A DNA stretch of 64,000 bases from Bdellovibrio sp. BCCA (GTDB lineage Bacteria; Bdellovibrionota; Bdellovibrionia; Bdellovibrionales; Bdellovibrionaceae), in the NCBI RefSeq assembly GCF_037996825.1, contig NZ_JBBNAC010000001.1:2294001-2358000 (forward strand), written 5' to 3'. Below are positions 42,092 through 51,732 of this stretch, piece after piece; the first letter of the stretch is position 1; each line of letters opens with the position of its first letter. Under the pieces are notes generated by a model. The model saw only the letters and a program-made list of their open reading frames with translations. It did no database searches and was not told where the DNA came from. The translations under genes were made by a program, and so were the position numbers.

Positions 42092-42754
42092 ATGAAACAC
42101 TGGCTTCTTGCATTGGCAGTTTTGACGTTTTCTTCGGCGTCCTTCGCGCAAAAAATCAAAGTTCGTCGCGTGAAAGGCAACCAAGCCGTTATCGAGTTTT
42201 CTGGCGGTAGCCTTCAAAGCGGACAAGTTTATGAATTGGCTCCTGATGAGTTTGCTGATTCTTCGGTTTCCACAACATCTCGCAAATACGTTGTCGCTTT
42301 AAGCGCAAGCCTTATGAATACGAAATCCGATGCCGCCGGCGCACAAAATGAAACGGATCTTTCTTTAACGGGTAAGTTCGGCTGGAATTTTGGAAGCTAT
42401 GAATTCGGGCCTTTGCTGACTTATGCTTCTGATCAAGTAGGAAGCATCACAACAACGTCCTACAAAGTGGGTGGCTTTGCCGACTACAACCTGATTTCAA
42501 ACACACCTGGCGAGGCCTTTCTTTATGGTGTCGGCGGCACAGCTTCTATGGGACAAATTGACAGTGGTTCTGGCAGCAAAAGAGACTTGATGGATTTCTT
42601 CGTGGGACCTTTTGTGAAATGGTTCCCGACTGGCAGCAATGTCGGTTTCCGCATTGATGCCGGCTACATTTATCAAAAACAATCCGGTGGCGTTGGCAGC
42701 GATGCCACGATCTCAGGCCTTGCAACGGCTGTTGGAATTCTTGCTTACTTCTAA
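42092..42754 (+). CDS. Small outer-membrane beta-barrel protein
   Basis: 220 residues. Signal peptide MKHWLLALAVLTFSSASFA. The mature part has about eight strands typical of small OmpX/OmpA-like barrels (KFGWNFGSYEFGPLLTYAS, FRIDAGYIYQKQSGG) and ends ILAYF, with a C-terminal Phe. No periplasmic OmpA-like domain. Function unknown; small barrels often aid adhesion or stability. A strong hairpin terminator lies 28 bases after the stop. Confidence 0.72.
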   Translation: MKHWLLALAVLTFSSASFAQKIKVRRVKGNQAVIEFSGGSLQSGQVYELAPDEFADSSVSTTSRKYVVALSASLMNTKSDAAGAQNETDLSLTGKFGWNFGSYEFGPLLTYASDQVGSITTTSYKVGGFADYNLISNTPGEAFLYGVGGTASMGQIDSGSGSKRDLMDFFVGPFVKWFPTGSNVGFRIDAGYIYQKQSGGVGSDATISGLATAVGILAYF

Positions 42755-42781
42755 GTTTAAAATCGTCGGCAATAAAAAAAC

Positions 42782-42815
42782 AAAACCCACAACAGAGTTA
42801 ACCGTTGTGGGTTTT
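42782..42815. terminator. Bidirectional intrinsic terminator
   Basis: AAAACCCACAAC pairs with GTTGTGGGTTTT around a 10-base loop. The stem is followed by a T-run on the plus strand and preceded by an A-run, so it can stop both the barrel gene and the converging Gly-rich lipoprotein gene. Confidence 0.9.
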
Positions 42816-42843
42816 TTGTAGGCCTTAACTAAGAGCCAACTGA

Positions 42844-43758
42844 TTACCAGTTAAAGCTGTTTTCGTCGTAACCCCAGTTAGCAAGAGCTTTTTTGTACAT
42901 GCCCTTCATGAATTTTTGAGCTTGGTGAGGTTTCAAACCCAATTCAGACGCAGATCTGTTAGTCAAATCTTGCATAGAAGAGCTGTCACCCATTGCCAAG
43001 TCTTTCGCAGCAGCTAGAGCGTCAGAGAACTGAACACCGAAAACAGCTTTGAAAGTTTTGTCCATGTCTTTTTCAGAAGTCGTACCGCGCTCAGCAGCAG
43101 CTACCGCCCAAGAGTTCAATGCAGAAGCAACTGCAACCGCTTTGTCTTGTTTGAAGCCGTATTCTTTCATCAACTTCTCAGAAGCCATTTTAACAAGTTT
43201 CTTATTTGTATCAGAGTTCAAAGCAGCGAAGTTTGTATCTGATGCAGAAGAAGCATTTTTCTCGTTGATCGCTTGACCGTAGTTAGATTCACCCGTGTTC
43301 GCATTGTAAAGAACGCCGTTTTTACCCAACCAATAAGTTCCGTTAGAGATATCTTCCCAATAGAAACCAGTTGTTCCTACGCCGATAGTTGTACCGCCAA
43401 CATAACCCGCAAATTCAGAAACGTTTGCATAGTATTGGAAACGACCCAAATCATCGTAAACCGCTGCTTTACCAGAAGCATCGAATTTAACATACCAAAG
43501 GTCGTCAGAACCGTGACCGTAGTCATTGTAGTGAGGATCTTCAGTGACTGTGATTCTCTTTCCGTTAGAAGCGAAGAATGTGCAACCTGGAGTTGCTTCT
43601 TGAGTTTTACAAGCATCACCGTAAACAGTCTCATAAGGATAGTAGAGTGTAGTTCCGCCGCCGCCTGGTGTTCCACCACCACCGCCGCCGCCGCCACCGC
43701 AGGCTGCGAAGCTAGTTGCTACAACTGCTGCTACCATCGTACGCAATACATTTTTCAT
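42844..43758 (-). CDS. Gly-rich lipoprotein
   Basis: 304 residues. Lipobox SFAAC is followed directly by nine Gly and then TPGGGG, a flexible linker encoded by CCG/CCA-rich triplets. Next comes a strand-rich part and, from about residue 170, a helical part with many Ala and Lys (KLVKMASEKLMKEYGFKQ). The order lipid anchor, long glycine linker, then a helical domain suggests a surface tether. AGGAGG lies eight bases before the ATG. No named family recognised. Confidence 0.72.
   Translation of the reverse strand: MKNVLRTMVAAVVATSFAACGGGGGGGGGTPGGGGTTLYYPYETVYGDACKTQEATPGCTFFASNGKRITVTEDPHYNDYGHGSDDLWYVKFDASGKAAVYDDLGRFQYYANVSEFAGYVGGTTIGVGTTGFYWEDISNGTYWLGKNGVLYNANTGESNYGQAINEKNASSASDTNFAALNSDTNKKLVKMASEKLMKEYGFKQDKAVAVASALNSWAVAAAERGTTSEKDMDKTFKAVFGVQFSDALAAAKDLAMGDSSSMQDLTNRSASELGLKPHQAQKFMKGMYKKALANWGYDENSFNW
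43672..43703. repeat. CCG/CCA triplet tract in the lipoprotein linker
   Basis: Triplet run coding Gly after the lipidated Cys. Slippage would change linker length by whole codons without a frameshift. I cannot test for variation between strains. Confidence 0.5.
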
Positions 43759-43817
43759 TCGTGGTTCCTCCTATGGAATCTTTTTTATTTTCAAAACCGC
43801 TAAAAACGATTCTTTAT

Positions 43818-46800
43818 TTAGTAAGTCAAGTTAACTCGCAGCAATTTATCGCCGCAGTAGTAGTCAAACGAGTGGGCGCCTTTGGATCCTTCGAAGACGG
43901 CCGTTTCCATTGAACGACAACCCGACGACTTAAATCTCAAACGAGCCGGTGACACCAGTTCGACTGCAGAGCCATCCTTTGCAAAAATCGGTACCAACAT
44001 TTTGACACCACGGCTGAGACCCGCGCCTTCCGTTGTAAAGATCGCAGGAAGCTTTGTTGATGCGTCGCGCGCATCGCGAATCGTGAGTGGTATATATAGA
44101 GAGACAAAAAGGTTGTCTGGGAAGAACGTGTAACGGTCTAAGCTGCGACTCCAAACCTGGTTCGTGATGAGGTCATGATATTGAATTTCGGAGTTTGTAA
44201 GTACAAAGGCCCCCTTACGTTGAAGCCCCGCGAAAACCGCTCTGACACGCAAAGCGGAGTCAAATTGGGACCGCTGAGCTGCCAACTGACGATCCAAGAG
44301 ATCCCAGTTTTTATTATCAAACAACGTCAAACGCTGCTGACGACTGAGCCCTTCACCGAACCAGAAGCTGCCAGCGAATTCATCTTTGGCATAATCAAGG
44401 CTTTGAATTTTATCAACGCGCGTATCTAAAATATTACGGTAGACGTTCGTATCATGGAACAAATCAAGCTCCATGAAGTTTTCAATCTTTCCGTTAACCA
44501 CTTCCGCCACGGCAAAGTTGTACAAATAAGAGGGCTTCGCTTCCGTCCCTTGGTTTTTAGCAAGCAAGATAGAAACACGGCCGGCTTCAATCTGATCTTG
44601 GCGCGGTTGAATCACATCCACAATTTTATAGTCTTCGTACTCTTCCAGGGCTTTAAGTTCGTTCTTCTCATTCAGGAAGTAGAAACGAAGTTTTTGTTTT
44701 TCGATATCGTTTGGATTTTCCCAACGGTCTCTCAAGCTGCGCTTACGGTCCGGATCTTTACCTCCGCCAATCCAGGCTGGGCGCTTGGTCCCACCGATTT
44801 TCTGCCAGTAGATCTGAGAAGCATCCAGCGGCATCGCTGCCATCTCACCATTGTAGCCAAAGCTTTCAATAAGCTTCATCGATTTATCAAAAACGAAAAA
44901 ACTCATTGGCGAACCCTTGGCATTTTCGTCGTCGCTCTTATCTTCCAGCACGCCCAAAACGTATTCGCTTTGGCCGTCACCATTCATATCCATGCGAGCC
45001 GTGACTTTATCTAAGAGATTTTCACTGTTGCCTTCGATACGAATCTTTGTGCCACCGACAGCGTTGTAAGAGCCCATGCCGGAATCCGCAATCACCCACA
45101 ACTGCCATTGATTTTTATTTTCCATCAACGCCAAGTAATCGCGTTGTTCGGGATTTTTATCCAAGTTTTGATCTAAAGGAATGAAAGAAACGCGTCCTTT
45201 TGGCATGCCCACGATAGGGTACGTGCGGATGTCTTTTCCCGCCATGTTTTCGTTTACGTCCACCGTGATTTCAGTTTCAAAAACATAACGGCGCGGCTCT
45301 TGGTCCCCGACTTTTACGTCCACTGTTAAATCCAACTCACTTGGAATGCGAGATTGTGAAGAATCTGCATTGTCTACGATAGACATCGCAACAACGTACT
45401 TACGAACTTCACCTGACTTCCACATTGAAGGATACGGAGCCACTTCTTTGACCGATGTGATCCAAGGACGAACCGCTTCTGGATGAGGTTTGATGAATTG
45501 CGGGTTCATCTTCACCTTAGAAACGTCGACATCGGACCATTTATTTACAAAAGAAATTTCGAAATACAGATCTTTGCTTTTACGATCCCAAGGGATTTCC
45601 GTTTTTTCTTTATTCGCGATCGTAATGAAAGGCTGTGGTTGGACTTTCAAAGATCTTTCTAAATCTAAATTTCCTGCCACAGAATATTTCTTATAAATTT
45701 CCCTTTCTGGGCTGAGAACTTGTCCTTTCTCATGAGAGCCGCCTTCAAGCAAAGAAAGGTTGCTAAGAAGAGGTCTCGCTCCCAAAACAAGGCGCGGATA
45801 AATTTCGTTGGCCGGAATTCCGCGTGCTAACATTTCTGCCACCGCCGCAGCAACGAAAGGAGACGCTTGCGAAGTTCCAGAAAGATATTCATAACCCAGT
45901 GTTGAACGGAAACGCACAGGGCGTTTGCCTTCCGGGAACGTACTCAAAATATTTAAACCAGGAGCCACGATATCAACGCCACTTCCATAGTTTGAAAAGT
46001 GTGTCATCGCTCCGTCGGGACCGGAAGCACCAACGCAAATCACGTTGGGGTAAGCGCAGGGTCTCAACAACGCTCTTGTTGAGTCGTTCCCCGCTGCGGC
46101 GACGATAATCACGCCGCGTGCTTGCGCTTCTTCGATCACTTTTCTCATGAACTCAGAGTCTGAAGTCTGTGGCCAACCCATAGAGAAGTTGATCACTTTA
46201 GCGCCTGAGCGCATCGCATAGATAACACCACGAGCGACAACGTCACCGAGACTTCTTTTGATAGACTCTTTCCCCGCTTCTGTCGGGTCATCATAAATAG
46301 ACAAAGGCTTGATCGGTTCACTAGGCTGAACACCGATCACTTGCACCGGCAGGATTTCCACGTTCTCACTTAAACCGCGGACACCGATATTATTGTCCGC
46401 TTCGGCAGCAATAATACCCGCTACGTGGGTTCCGTGGCCTTGTTCATCGTCAAAGTCAGGACGGCCCAGAATTCCGGCAGCATTTACGCCGCCAAGAAGA
46501 CTCCACCCTTGGCAATCCAGTGGATATCCGTTTTTATCTTGATCGACTTCAGGATTTTTTAAATCCATCCACTTCGCTTCACAGACTTTACGGTCGTTTT
46601 CTTCAAGGCAGGCTTTGAATTTTGCTAAAGCACGGCACTCCGGTTCATTTCTGTGAATCACCGTTTTTAAATCAGGATGACTTTTCTGAATGCCCGTATC
46701 TAACACCGCCACCAGAATTTTCTTTTGCGCTTTTTGACGAACAGGCAAGCGCACGTCTTGTTGCGCGCGCGCAGGAACTTTGTACGTATGCAAAGGATCA

Positions 46801-46919
46801 AGATCCACCATTTGCGGTTGGCCTTGATTGTTAAGCCCCCACTGATAAGCCGAGAACGGATCCGCCGCATGAGCGGACACCGTGGTTAAAATCGAAAGAG
46901 CTAAGAGTAAGTGTCTCAT
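43818..46919 (-). CDS. S8 subtilisin-like serine peptidase, secreted
   Basis: 1033 residues. Signal peptide MRHLLLALSILTTVSAHA. The S8 triad is complete: Asp in VAVLDTGIQKSHPDL (about 73), His in HGTHVAG (about 162) and Ser in GTSQASP (about 350). Between them lie inserts with acidic, Cys-containing loops. After the catalytic domain about 650 residues of strand-rich sequence follow, with a P-domain-like or FG-GAP-like blade segment (DMNGDGQSEYVLG). The gene overlaps the end of the upstream 1138-residue gene by four bases, so they are coupled. Likely periplasmic or secreted proteolysis, perhaps in prey digestion (inference). Confidence 0.88.
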   Translation of the reverse strand: MRHLLLALSILTTVSAHAADPFSAYQWGLNNQGQPQMVDLDPLHTYKVPARAQQDVRLPVRQKAQKKILVAVLDTGIQKSHPDLKTVIHRNEPECRALAKFKACLEENDRKVCEAKWMDLKNPEVDQDKNGYPLDCQGWSLLGGVNAAGILGRPDFDDEQGHGTHVAGIIAAEADNNIGVRGLSENVEILPVQVIGVQPSEPIKPLSIYDDPTEAGKESIKRSLGDVVARGVIYAMRSGAKVINFSMGWPQTSDSEFMRKVIEEAQARGVIIVAAAGNDSTRALLRPCAYPNVICVGASGPDGAMTHFSNYGSGVDIVAPGLNILSTFPEGKRPVRFRSTLGYEYLSGTSQASPFVAAAVAEMLARGIPANEIYPRLVLGARPLLSNLSLLEGGSHEKGQVLSPEREIYKKYSVAGNLDLERSLKVQPQPFITIANKEKTEIPWDRKSKDLYFEISFVNKWSDVDVSKVKMNPQFIKPHPEAVRPWITSVKEVAPYPSMWKSGEVRKYVVAMSIVDNADSSQSRIPSELDLTVDVKVGDQEPRRYVFETEITVDVNENMAGKDIRTYPIVGMPKGRVSFIPLDQNLDKNPEQRDYLALMENKNQWQLWVIADSGMGSYNAVGGTKIRIEGNSENLLDKVTARMDMNGDGQSEYVLGVLEDKSDDENAKGSPMSFFVFDKSMKLIESFGYNGEMAAMPLDASQIYWQKIGGTKRPAWIGGGKDPDRKRSLRDRWENPNDIEKQKLRFYFLNEKNELKALEEYEDYKIVDVIQPRQDQIEAGRVSILLAKNQGTEAKPSYLYNFAVAEVVNGKIENFMELDLFHDTNVYRNILDTRVDKIQSLDYAKDEFAGSFWFGEGLSRQQRLTLFDNKNWDLLDRQLAAQRSQFDSALRVRAVFAGLQRKGAFVLTNSEIQYHDLITNQVWSRSLDRYTFFPDNLFVSLYIPLTIRDARDASTKLPAIFTTEGAGLSRGVKMLVPIFAKDGSAVELVSPARLRFKSSGCRSMETAVFEGSKGAHSFDYYCGDKLLRVNLTY

Positions 46920-49900
46920 CGGAAGCTCCCTTGCGAACGATCAAGCTCAATTGGAGAGATGCGCGTTTTATTCGCAAACATCGCAATTAAACCGCTGGCG
47001 TAATCGATATTCTTTTTTGGATCTCCCAAAGTGTTTGAGAAGTATTCCAAGTCACCGTCTTCATCGCCGGTACGGAAGCCATTGATACGAACAAAAAAGA
47101 TGTAATTTTCTTCACCTAAGAATTTCAACAACTGAGGAAGTGGAATCGCTTCTTCAAGCACGTAGATCACATTTGTCATCCACTGCGTTTGTGACAGCTT
47201 GTCTTTCGGATACTTTGCAGAAAGGTCCAAAAGCTTCTCCATCCAAGGAACCATACAAACGTAATTCGTTCCATTCACCCAGGCAGAAGTTGGAATGTCG
47301 CTACCACCACGGTCATTGTTACCGCCACGGCTTTTTTGCTGGGCTTCTTCACACATTTCCCAGTACTTGCCTTTGCCCTTTTCCATGTTGCCGTTACCCA
47401 GGATCAACATCATGTCGTCGAACATTTCTTTGTCGTTGGCACGGGCTTTATGACCCATCTTTTCGCTGAGTTTTTGGAAAAGACCACTCACAAACTTATG
47501 TCTTCTAGCTGCTTTTCCGTCGGCGTCGGGCTGTGTGATCAAATTACGGATCTTATCTAAACCACCTGGCAAGATCGAAAGATTCGCTGTGATACGATAG
47601 AAATCCACGGCAGTCACGTTGGCAAAAGCTTCTGGCTCAATCAAACGATAGTTCATCAATGGAGCTCCATTGAGTTCGCCTTGAACTTCATCCAAAAGTT
47701 TAAAGAACTTTTTGCGATTTAAATGCCATCCGCCCCAAACGTGTTGAACGATCGCAACGGAAGGATATTGTTTTGAATTCACCGTCAAATCAGACTCTGT
47801 GTTGACGGTTCTCCAATACGCTTTACCAAATGGCGTATTCGCTGGATTTGGATCATCACTGCGGGCTAAGTCCACGCGGCTCTTCGGCGACCATTTGTTC
47901 AAAATGCCGTCAATCCAGTCAGAGGCAAAACCAAGAAGATCGCGACCTTTGAGTTCTCCTTTTTTATTTGAGAACAACGTCACTTCTTCATCTTTAGGAT
48001 CGATATCCGGAGCCTCAGAGCTGCGCGGATAACGGATTTTAAGCAAGTGATCTTCATTGAAAGAATTCACGCGCCAAGCAAGGAACTTCGTGCGAAGTTC
48101 TTTGGTTTTAAGGTCGTGGTCGATCTCAAATTTTTTGTGCGAAAATTTCGCATACAACAACTCAGGATCGTTGCTCTTAAAGAGTGCACGAAGAGCGGGC
48201 TTTAAATTATCGCGAGTGTCGACAAAATCTTTAACGAATTTTTGATCGACTTTGCCTGTATCCAAAAGTTCCGCGTACTCAGGGTTGTAGTCAATGACGA
48301 AGGCATCGGTATTCAAATCAGTCCATGTCGTGTTAGCACGGACACGCATAACATTGATGAAGAAGTTAAAGTCCAGTGTCGCACCCAACGCTTTACCCGT
48401 TTGTGCACGCACGTAAACTTGCACGCCTTCTTTAGTTCTCATGAAGCTTGTTTGACGAAGAATCGCTCTTGAACCATCTGCGCCGACTGACACGGAGGTG
48501 ATGAAGCTCAATGGTGAAATACCCATCAATACATCAAGGGAAGACGACAATTGGCCATAAGCTGACAAAGCGATGGAATCCGTGATGGTGAATACTTCAC
48601 CTTCACGCATGTCTGCCAAGAATGCATCCAAAGGTTGACGCATGCTCTTACCGTCGGCCGACTTTACAAGATCTTTTTCCGTCAAAACTTTAGAGACGTT
48701 GTTCATGAATTTCGGAATCAAAAGATCCTGCCATGGAACTTTCGTACCTTCTTTAATAGAAAGAAGAGGACGAACGTGAGTGTAATCTCTCATCACCATG
48801 ACGTTAGCACCAAATGCTGGAATCACATTTGGAACTCCATCCAGAGTCATGAAGTAACCCAAACGACCTGCAACGCTTAAGTTATCCACCAATTGAATCG
48901 GCGCAGAGCTTCCGAAATAAGTTCCCGTCGTCACGTGACGAGTGGCTGCGAGGTTAAATCCCCCTACAGGGCCACCCCAGGCTTCGACATTCTGATACAA
49001 CGGCTCCAGAGGTTTTTCTTTAATATGTTGAGCAATTCTTTGTGAAATCTCTTCGCGACGACCTTGGTAAAGATCGCTGACCTTCAGAAGATCTAATTTT
49101 TCATTGATATGATTTAAAGCCGTACCGATGGCTGCCGACTTCGCACGGATACCGATGTAGCGTTCCAAATCGCCATCTTGGAATGGCGATTGACGGTCCC
49201 CGTGCGCAAAACGCTGCGGATAACCAGGAACGAATTCCTTCATCACCTTTCCGTTTTGAACGAGGCCGTTGGCAGAATTGATTCTTTCTAAATCTGGAAG
49301 AGGCAAACCGTTATTGCCTTTAAGATTGAACAATTCAAAAGCGTTGTTCACGCGGTAAAGAAGTTTTGCCAGCACCAGCTCTTCAAGTTCTTTTGGAAAC
49401 GCACCGGCTTTTACGATGTCTTGAATGTCCTGGTAGCGAAGATCTGCCAGACGTCTGACCAACCAGCGGGCATCTTCGTAAGTACAAGCAGAAAATGATT
49501 CCGCCGAAGGATGATTGATCACAACGTGACCGGAAAGAACCGAACCGAATTTCGCAGAGAAACGGTTGATACTTTCTGGAACGTCAACAAGAGCAAATGG
49601 AAGAATCAACGCACGGTAAGCTCTGTAACGAGAGAATCTTTGTACCGCTGGCAATTGATCTGGATTGTTTGGATCTGGAGCGTAACCCCATTGAATATCG
49701 AAATACTCTGCCAAAGCGGGTTCAAGAACAGCGTCTGTGAAAACAACGGAGTGGCTGCCCGCATCGTCTTGGCTCACCCAACCGCGGCTTTGGAAGTCAG
49801 AGATCATGCTTTCTTGAGCGTTCTTTAGGAAGGATTTTTTTTCTTCTTCATTGGCGAAGAAAACACGAAGATTGCGGTAGTACTTTGGAGACGGAACGTA

Positions 49901-50332
49901 GTAGCCAAGTTTCCTTAAGAGAGCCGCACGCATCAAGGTCGTGTGGCTATAACGGCTGAGACTTAAACGATAGAACAATCCTGGATTTTCACGGGATTGA
50001 ACGCGAGACATATAGGTGAACGGCAAAGCGGCTTCCTCAGAAAGGAACTGAACGCCATTGTTGGCAACAGGATAAGTCCCGGCGATCTCTTCGGTGGCTT
50101 GGTAAATACGGTTTTGCCACATTTTATTTTCTTGGGGATTAAGAAGACTTAGATCCGTTCCTTGGTTCGCAAGAGCGGCCGCTTGGCCGACATCCAAAGG
50201 ACTTCCTGAACTGCTGATCAGATCTGAAGAAGGCTTCTTCACGGATTTTAAAGGCAATGAGACGCTTTCAGCACTCGCTATGGAGAGCATCATCAAGCAG
50301 AATGCGCAGACTATGACTATTCTCAAAGACAT
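46916..50332 (-). CDS. Large exported protein of unknown function
   Basis: 1138 residues. Signal peptide MSLRIVIVCAFCLMMLSIASA. No family recognised. About residues 20-400 look helical, 440-660 is strand-rich with small-residue turns (GGPVGGFNLAATRHVTTGT, LGYFMTLDGV), and the C-terminal third is mixed. A Gly/Asn/Arg-rich loop (KSRGGNNDRGGSDIPTS) lies near residue 1010. GGGAG lies five bases before the ATG. ATGA overlap with the S8 protease gene means co-translation, so it may be a substrate, chaperone, inhibitor or co-secreted partner of that protease. Confidence 0.72.
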   Translation of the reverse strand: MSLRIVIVCAFCLMMLSIASAESVSLPLKSVKKPSSDLISSSGSPLDVGQAAALANQGTDLSLLNPQENKMWQNRIYQATEEIAGTYPVANNGVQFLSEEAALPFTYMSRVQSRENPGLFYRLSLSRYSHTTLMRAALLRKLGYYVPSPKYYRNLRVFFANEEEKKSFLKNAQESMISDFQSRGWVSQDDAGSHSVVFTDAVLEPALAEYFDIQWGYAPDPNNPDQLPAVQRFSRYRAYRALILPFALVDVPESINRFSAKFGSVLSGHVVINHPSAESFSACTYEDARWLVRRLADLRYQDIQDIVKAGAFPKELEELVLAKLLYRVNNAFELFNLKGNNGLPLPDLERINSANGLVQNGKVMKEFVPGYPQRFAHGDRQSPFQDGDLERYIGIRAKSAAIGTALNHINEKLDLLKVSDLYQGRREEISQRIAQHIKEKPLEPLYQNVEAWGGPVGGFNLAATRHVTTGTYFGSSAPIQLVDNLSVAGRLGYFMTLDGVPNVIPAFGANVMVMRDYTHVRPLLSIKEGTKVPWQDLLIPKFMNNVSKVLTEKDLVKSADGKSMRQPLDAFLADMREGEVFTITDSIALSAYGQLSSSLDVLMGISPLSFITSVSVGADGSRAILRQTSFMRTKEGVQVYVRAQTGKALGATLDFNFFINVMRVRANTTWTDLNTDAFVIDYNPEYAELLDTGKVDQKFVKDFVDTRDNLKPALRALFKSNDPELLYAKFSHKKFEIDHDLKTKELRTKFLAWRVNSFNEDHLLKIRYPRSSEAPDIDPKDEEVTLFSNKKGELKGRDLLGFASDWIDGILNKWSPKSRVDLARSDDPNPANTPFGKAYWRTVNTESDLTVNSKQYPSVAIVQHVWGGWHLNRKKFFKLLDEVQGELNGAPLMNYRLIEPEAFANVTAVDFYRITANLSILPGGLDKIRNLITQPDADGKAARRHKFVSGLFQKLSEKMGHKARANDKEMFDDMMLILGNGNMEKGKGKYWEMCEEAQQKSRGGNNDRGGSDIPTSAWVNGTNYVCMVPWMEKLLDLSAKYPKDKLSQTQWMTNVIYVLEEAIPLPQLLKFLGEENYIFFVRINGFRTGDEDGDLEYFSNTLGDPKKNIDYASGLIAMFANKTRISPIELDRSQGSFR

Positions 50333-50442
50333 TTAAACTCCCTTATTAGGGTAAAATTGGCACCGTCCGGTATTTAGCAAGGACTAAGCCATGGACTCTC
50401 ATACGAATCGTCGTTAATTCCGTGTTTTATTCGTTTTTACGC

Positions 50443-50480
50443 AAAAATGCGGCCCCCGTTCCACGAGTTGCCGCATTTTT
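50443..50480 (-). terminator. Intrinsic terminator after the papain-like gene
   Basis: AAAAATGCGGC and GCCGCATTTTT form an 11-bp stem around a 16-base loop, with A/T tracts on both sides. It lies between the stop of 50506-51531 and the start of the 1138-residue gene, so it insulates them. Confidence 0.85.
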
Positions 50481-50505
50481 TATCTCAGTGTCAGACTTCT
50501 CGACA

Positions 50506-51531
50506 CTATCTGCAGAGGACTTTGTAGTGAGCTAGCATTGCCGCTTCAAGCTGTGTGCGCTCCCCTTCGTCGACAATGTAAACTCCCAAAGCGCGAGTTT
50601 CATTTTCTAAGACGAAACGGCCGACGATATCAGGAGCATAGAACTGCTGAGCATTCGTGCTAAAGAAAACCGTGGCATCCTGAGAAGGATTGTTTGAGTC
50701 ATAAACTCTAAACTCAATCGTTCGGTCAGAGAGTTTTCTATAAGACTTCACCATCACCACGTGCTGAGCCGTGCGACCTGCGCGCAAGTTGATAAGAGTC
50801 AGACGTTTACCATCGAGGTTCTTCATAAGCTGTTGTGCCGTGATCACATTCGTTCCGCCAGCGCGAGCGCCACTGCCCATAGCTAAAGTGATATTGCTTG
50901 CACGGAAAAAATGAGAAGCCTGATTTGCTTCAATTTCATCTTTGAAGTTACGAGACACTCTTTGACCGTTGAACTCTTGCTCATAACCGCGCATCAAGCC
51001 ATTCCAAAGACCGTTCTGATAGTCTTTAGAACTTTCATACAAGCTTCCCTCTGGCACCGGAAACACAGTGTAATAACTCAAATCGCGAGAAATAAAAGGC
51101 TGTTGTTGGTTGTTTCTGTTTGGATAATCGTGATCGTTACCGCCGCCGATTTTAGCTTCGAGTTTGCCTCTGCGGACCATATCAAGAATGCGTGGCACCC
51201 TTTGATCCATACGACGGTTGTCAGGAGTGTTGTAACGAGCCATATAAGAAACCATTCGCTGTGTGCTACTGAGCGCCCAACAACCCGCGATGGTCGCCAA
51301 TCCACTGCGGAAAGGCCAATTACGAATCGGCATATTGCGGCTTTCCGCAAAGGCATCCGCGCGAATGGCACGATAGATATTGTCGACACTCAAGGTGCGG
51401 CAACTTAGGTTTTGCACCAAAGAGTCATTGATCACTTTATTGGACTGCTGTGCGTAGGCTTTTTCGGAGGTTACGAAAAACGATGAAAGCAATCCCAAGA
51501 CAAATAGGAAAAACAAAAATAGTGCTCGCAT
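50506..51531 (-). CDS. Exported papain-like/C39-like cysteine-peptidase-type protein
   Basis: 341 residues from the ATG at 51529-51531, supported by AAAGGA upstream and a good signal peptide (MRALFLFFLFVLGLLSSFF...AYAQ). Residues about 77-90 read TIAGCWALSSTQRM, a QC-like nucleophile Cys followed by Trp/Ala as in papain-fold enzymes. A His in RTAQHVVMVKSY (about 256) and YDSNNP (about 279, Asp/Asn) give the other triad positions. The order Cys-His-Asp/Asn fits, but the lengths between them do not match a named family I can recall. Possible cysteine protease or transglutaminase-like enzyme outside the cytoplasm. Confidence 0.65.
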   Translation of the reverse strand: MRALFLFFLFVLGLLSSFFVTSEKAYAQQSNKVINDSLVQNLSCRTLSVDNIYRAIRADAFAESRNMPIRNWPFRSGLATIAGCWALSSTQRMVSYMARYNTPDNRRMDQRVPRILDMVRRGKLEAKIGGGNDHDYPNRNNQQQPFISRDLSYYTVFPVPEGSLYESSKDYQNGLWNGLMRGYEQEFNGQRVSRNFKDEIEANQASHFFRASNITLAMGSGARAGGTNVITAQQLMKNLDGKRLTLINLRAGRTAQHVVMVKSYRKLSDRTIEFRVYDSNNPSQDATVFFSTNAQQFYAPDIVGRFVLENETRALGVYIVDEGERTQLEAAMLAHYKVLCR

Positions 51532-51681
51532 TGAACGTCCTTTCTTTAGCAACGCTGTTCCTGCGAGCAATCTTCAAACCAGGCTGAAAATCTGTTTAAA
51601 AGCTTTTCACCTGTTTAAATGCTAAACACGTGACTTTCATGGGCGCCAAATAAATAACTCGTTCCACGAATTACCAAGAAA

Positions 51682-51708
51682 AAAGGCGACCTCTTGGAGA
51701 TCGCCTTT
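51682..51708 (-). terminator. Intrinsic terminator after the large barrel gene
   Basis: AAAGGCGA pairs with TCGCCTTT with an inner CTC/GAG pair; on the minus strand TTTC follows. It lies 24 bases beyond the stop of the 51733-53796 gene. Confidence 0.85.
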
Positions 51709-51732
51709 GCGTGTTTTTCAGAGTGAAAAATC

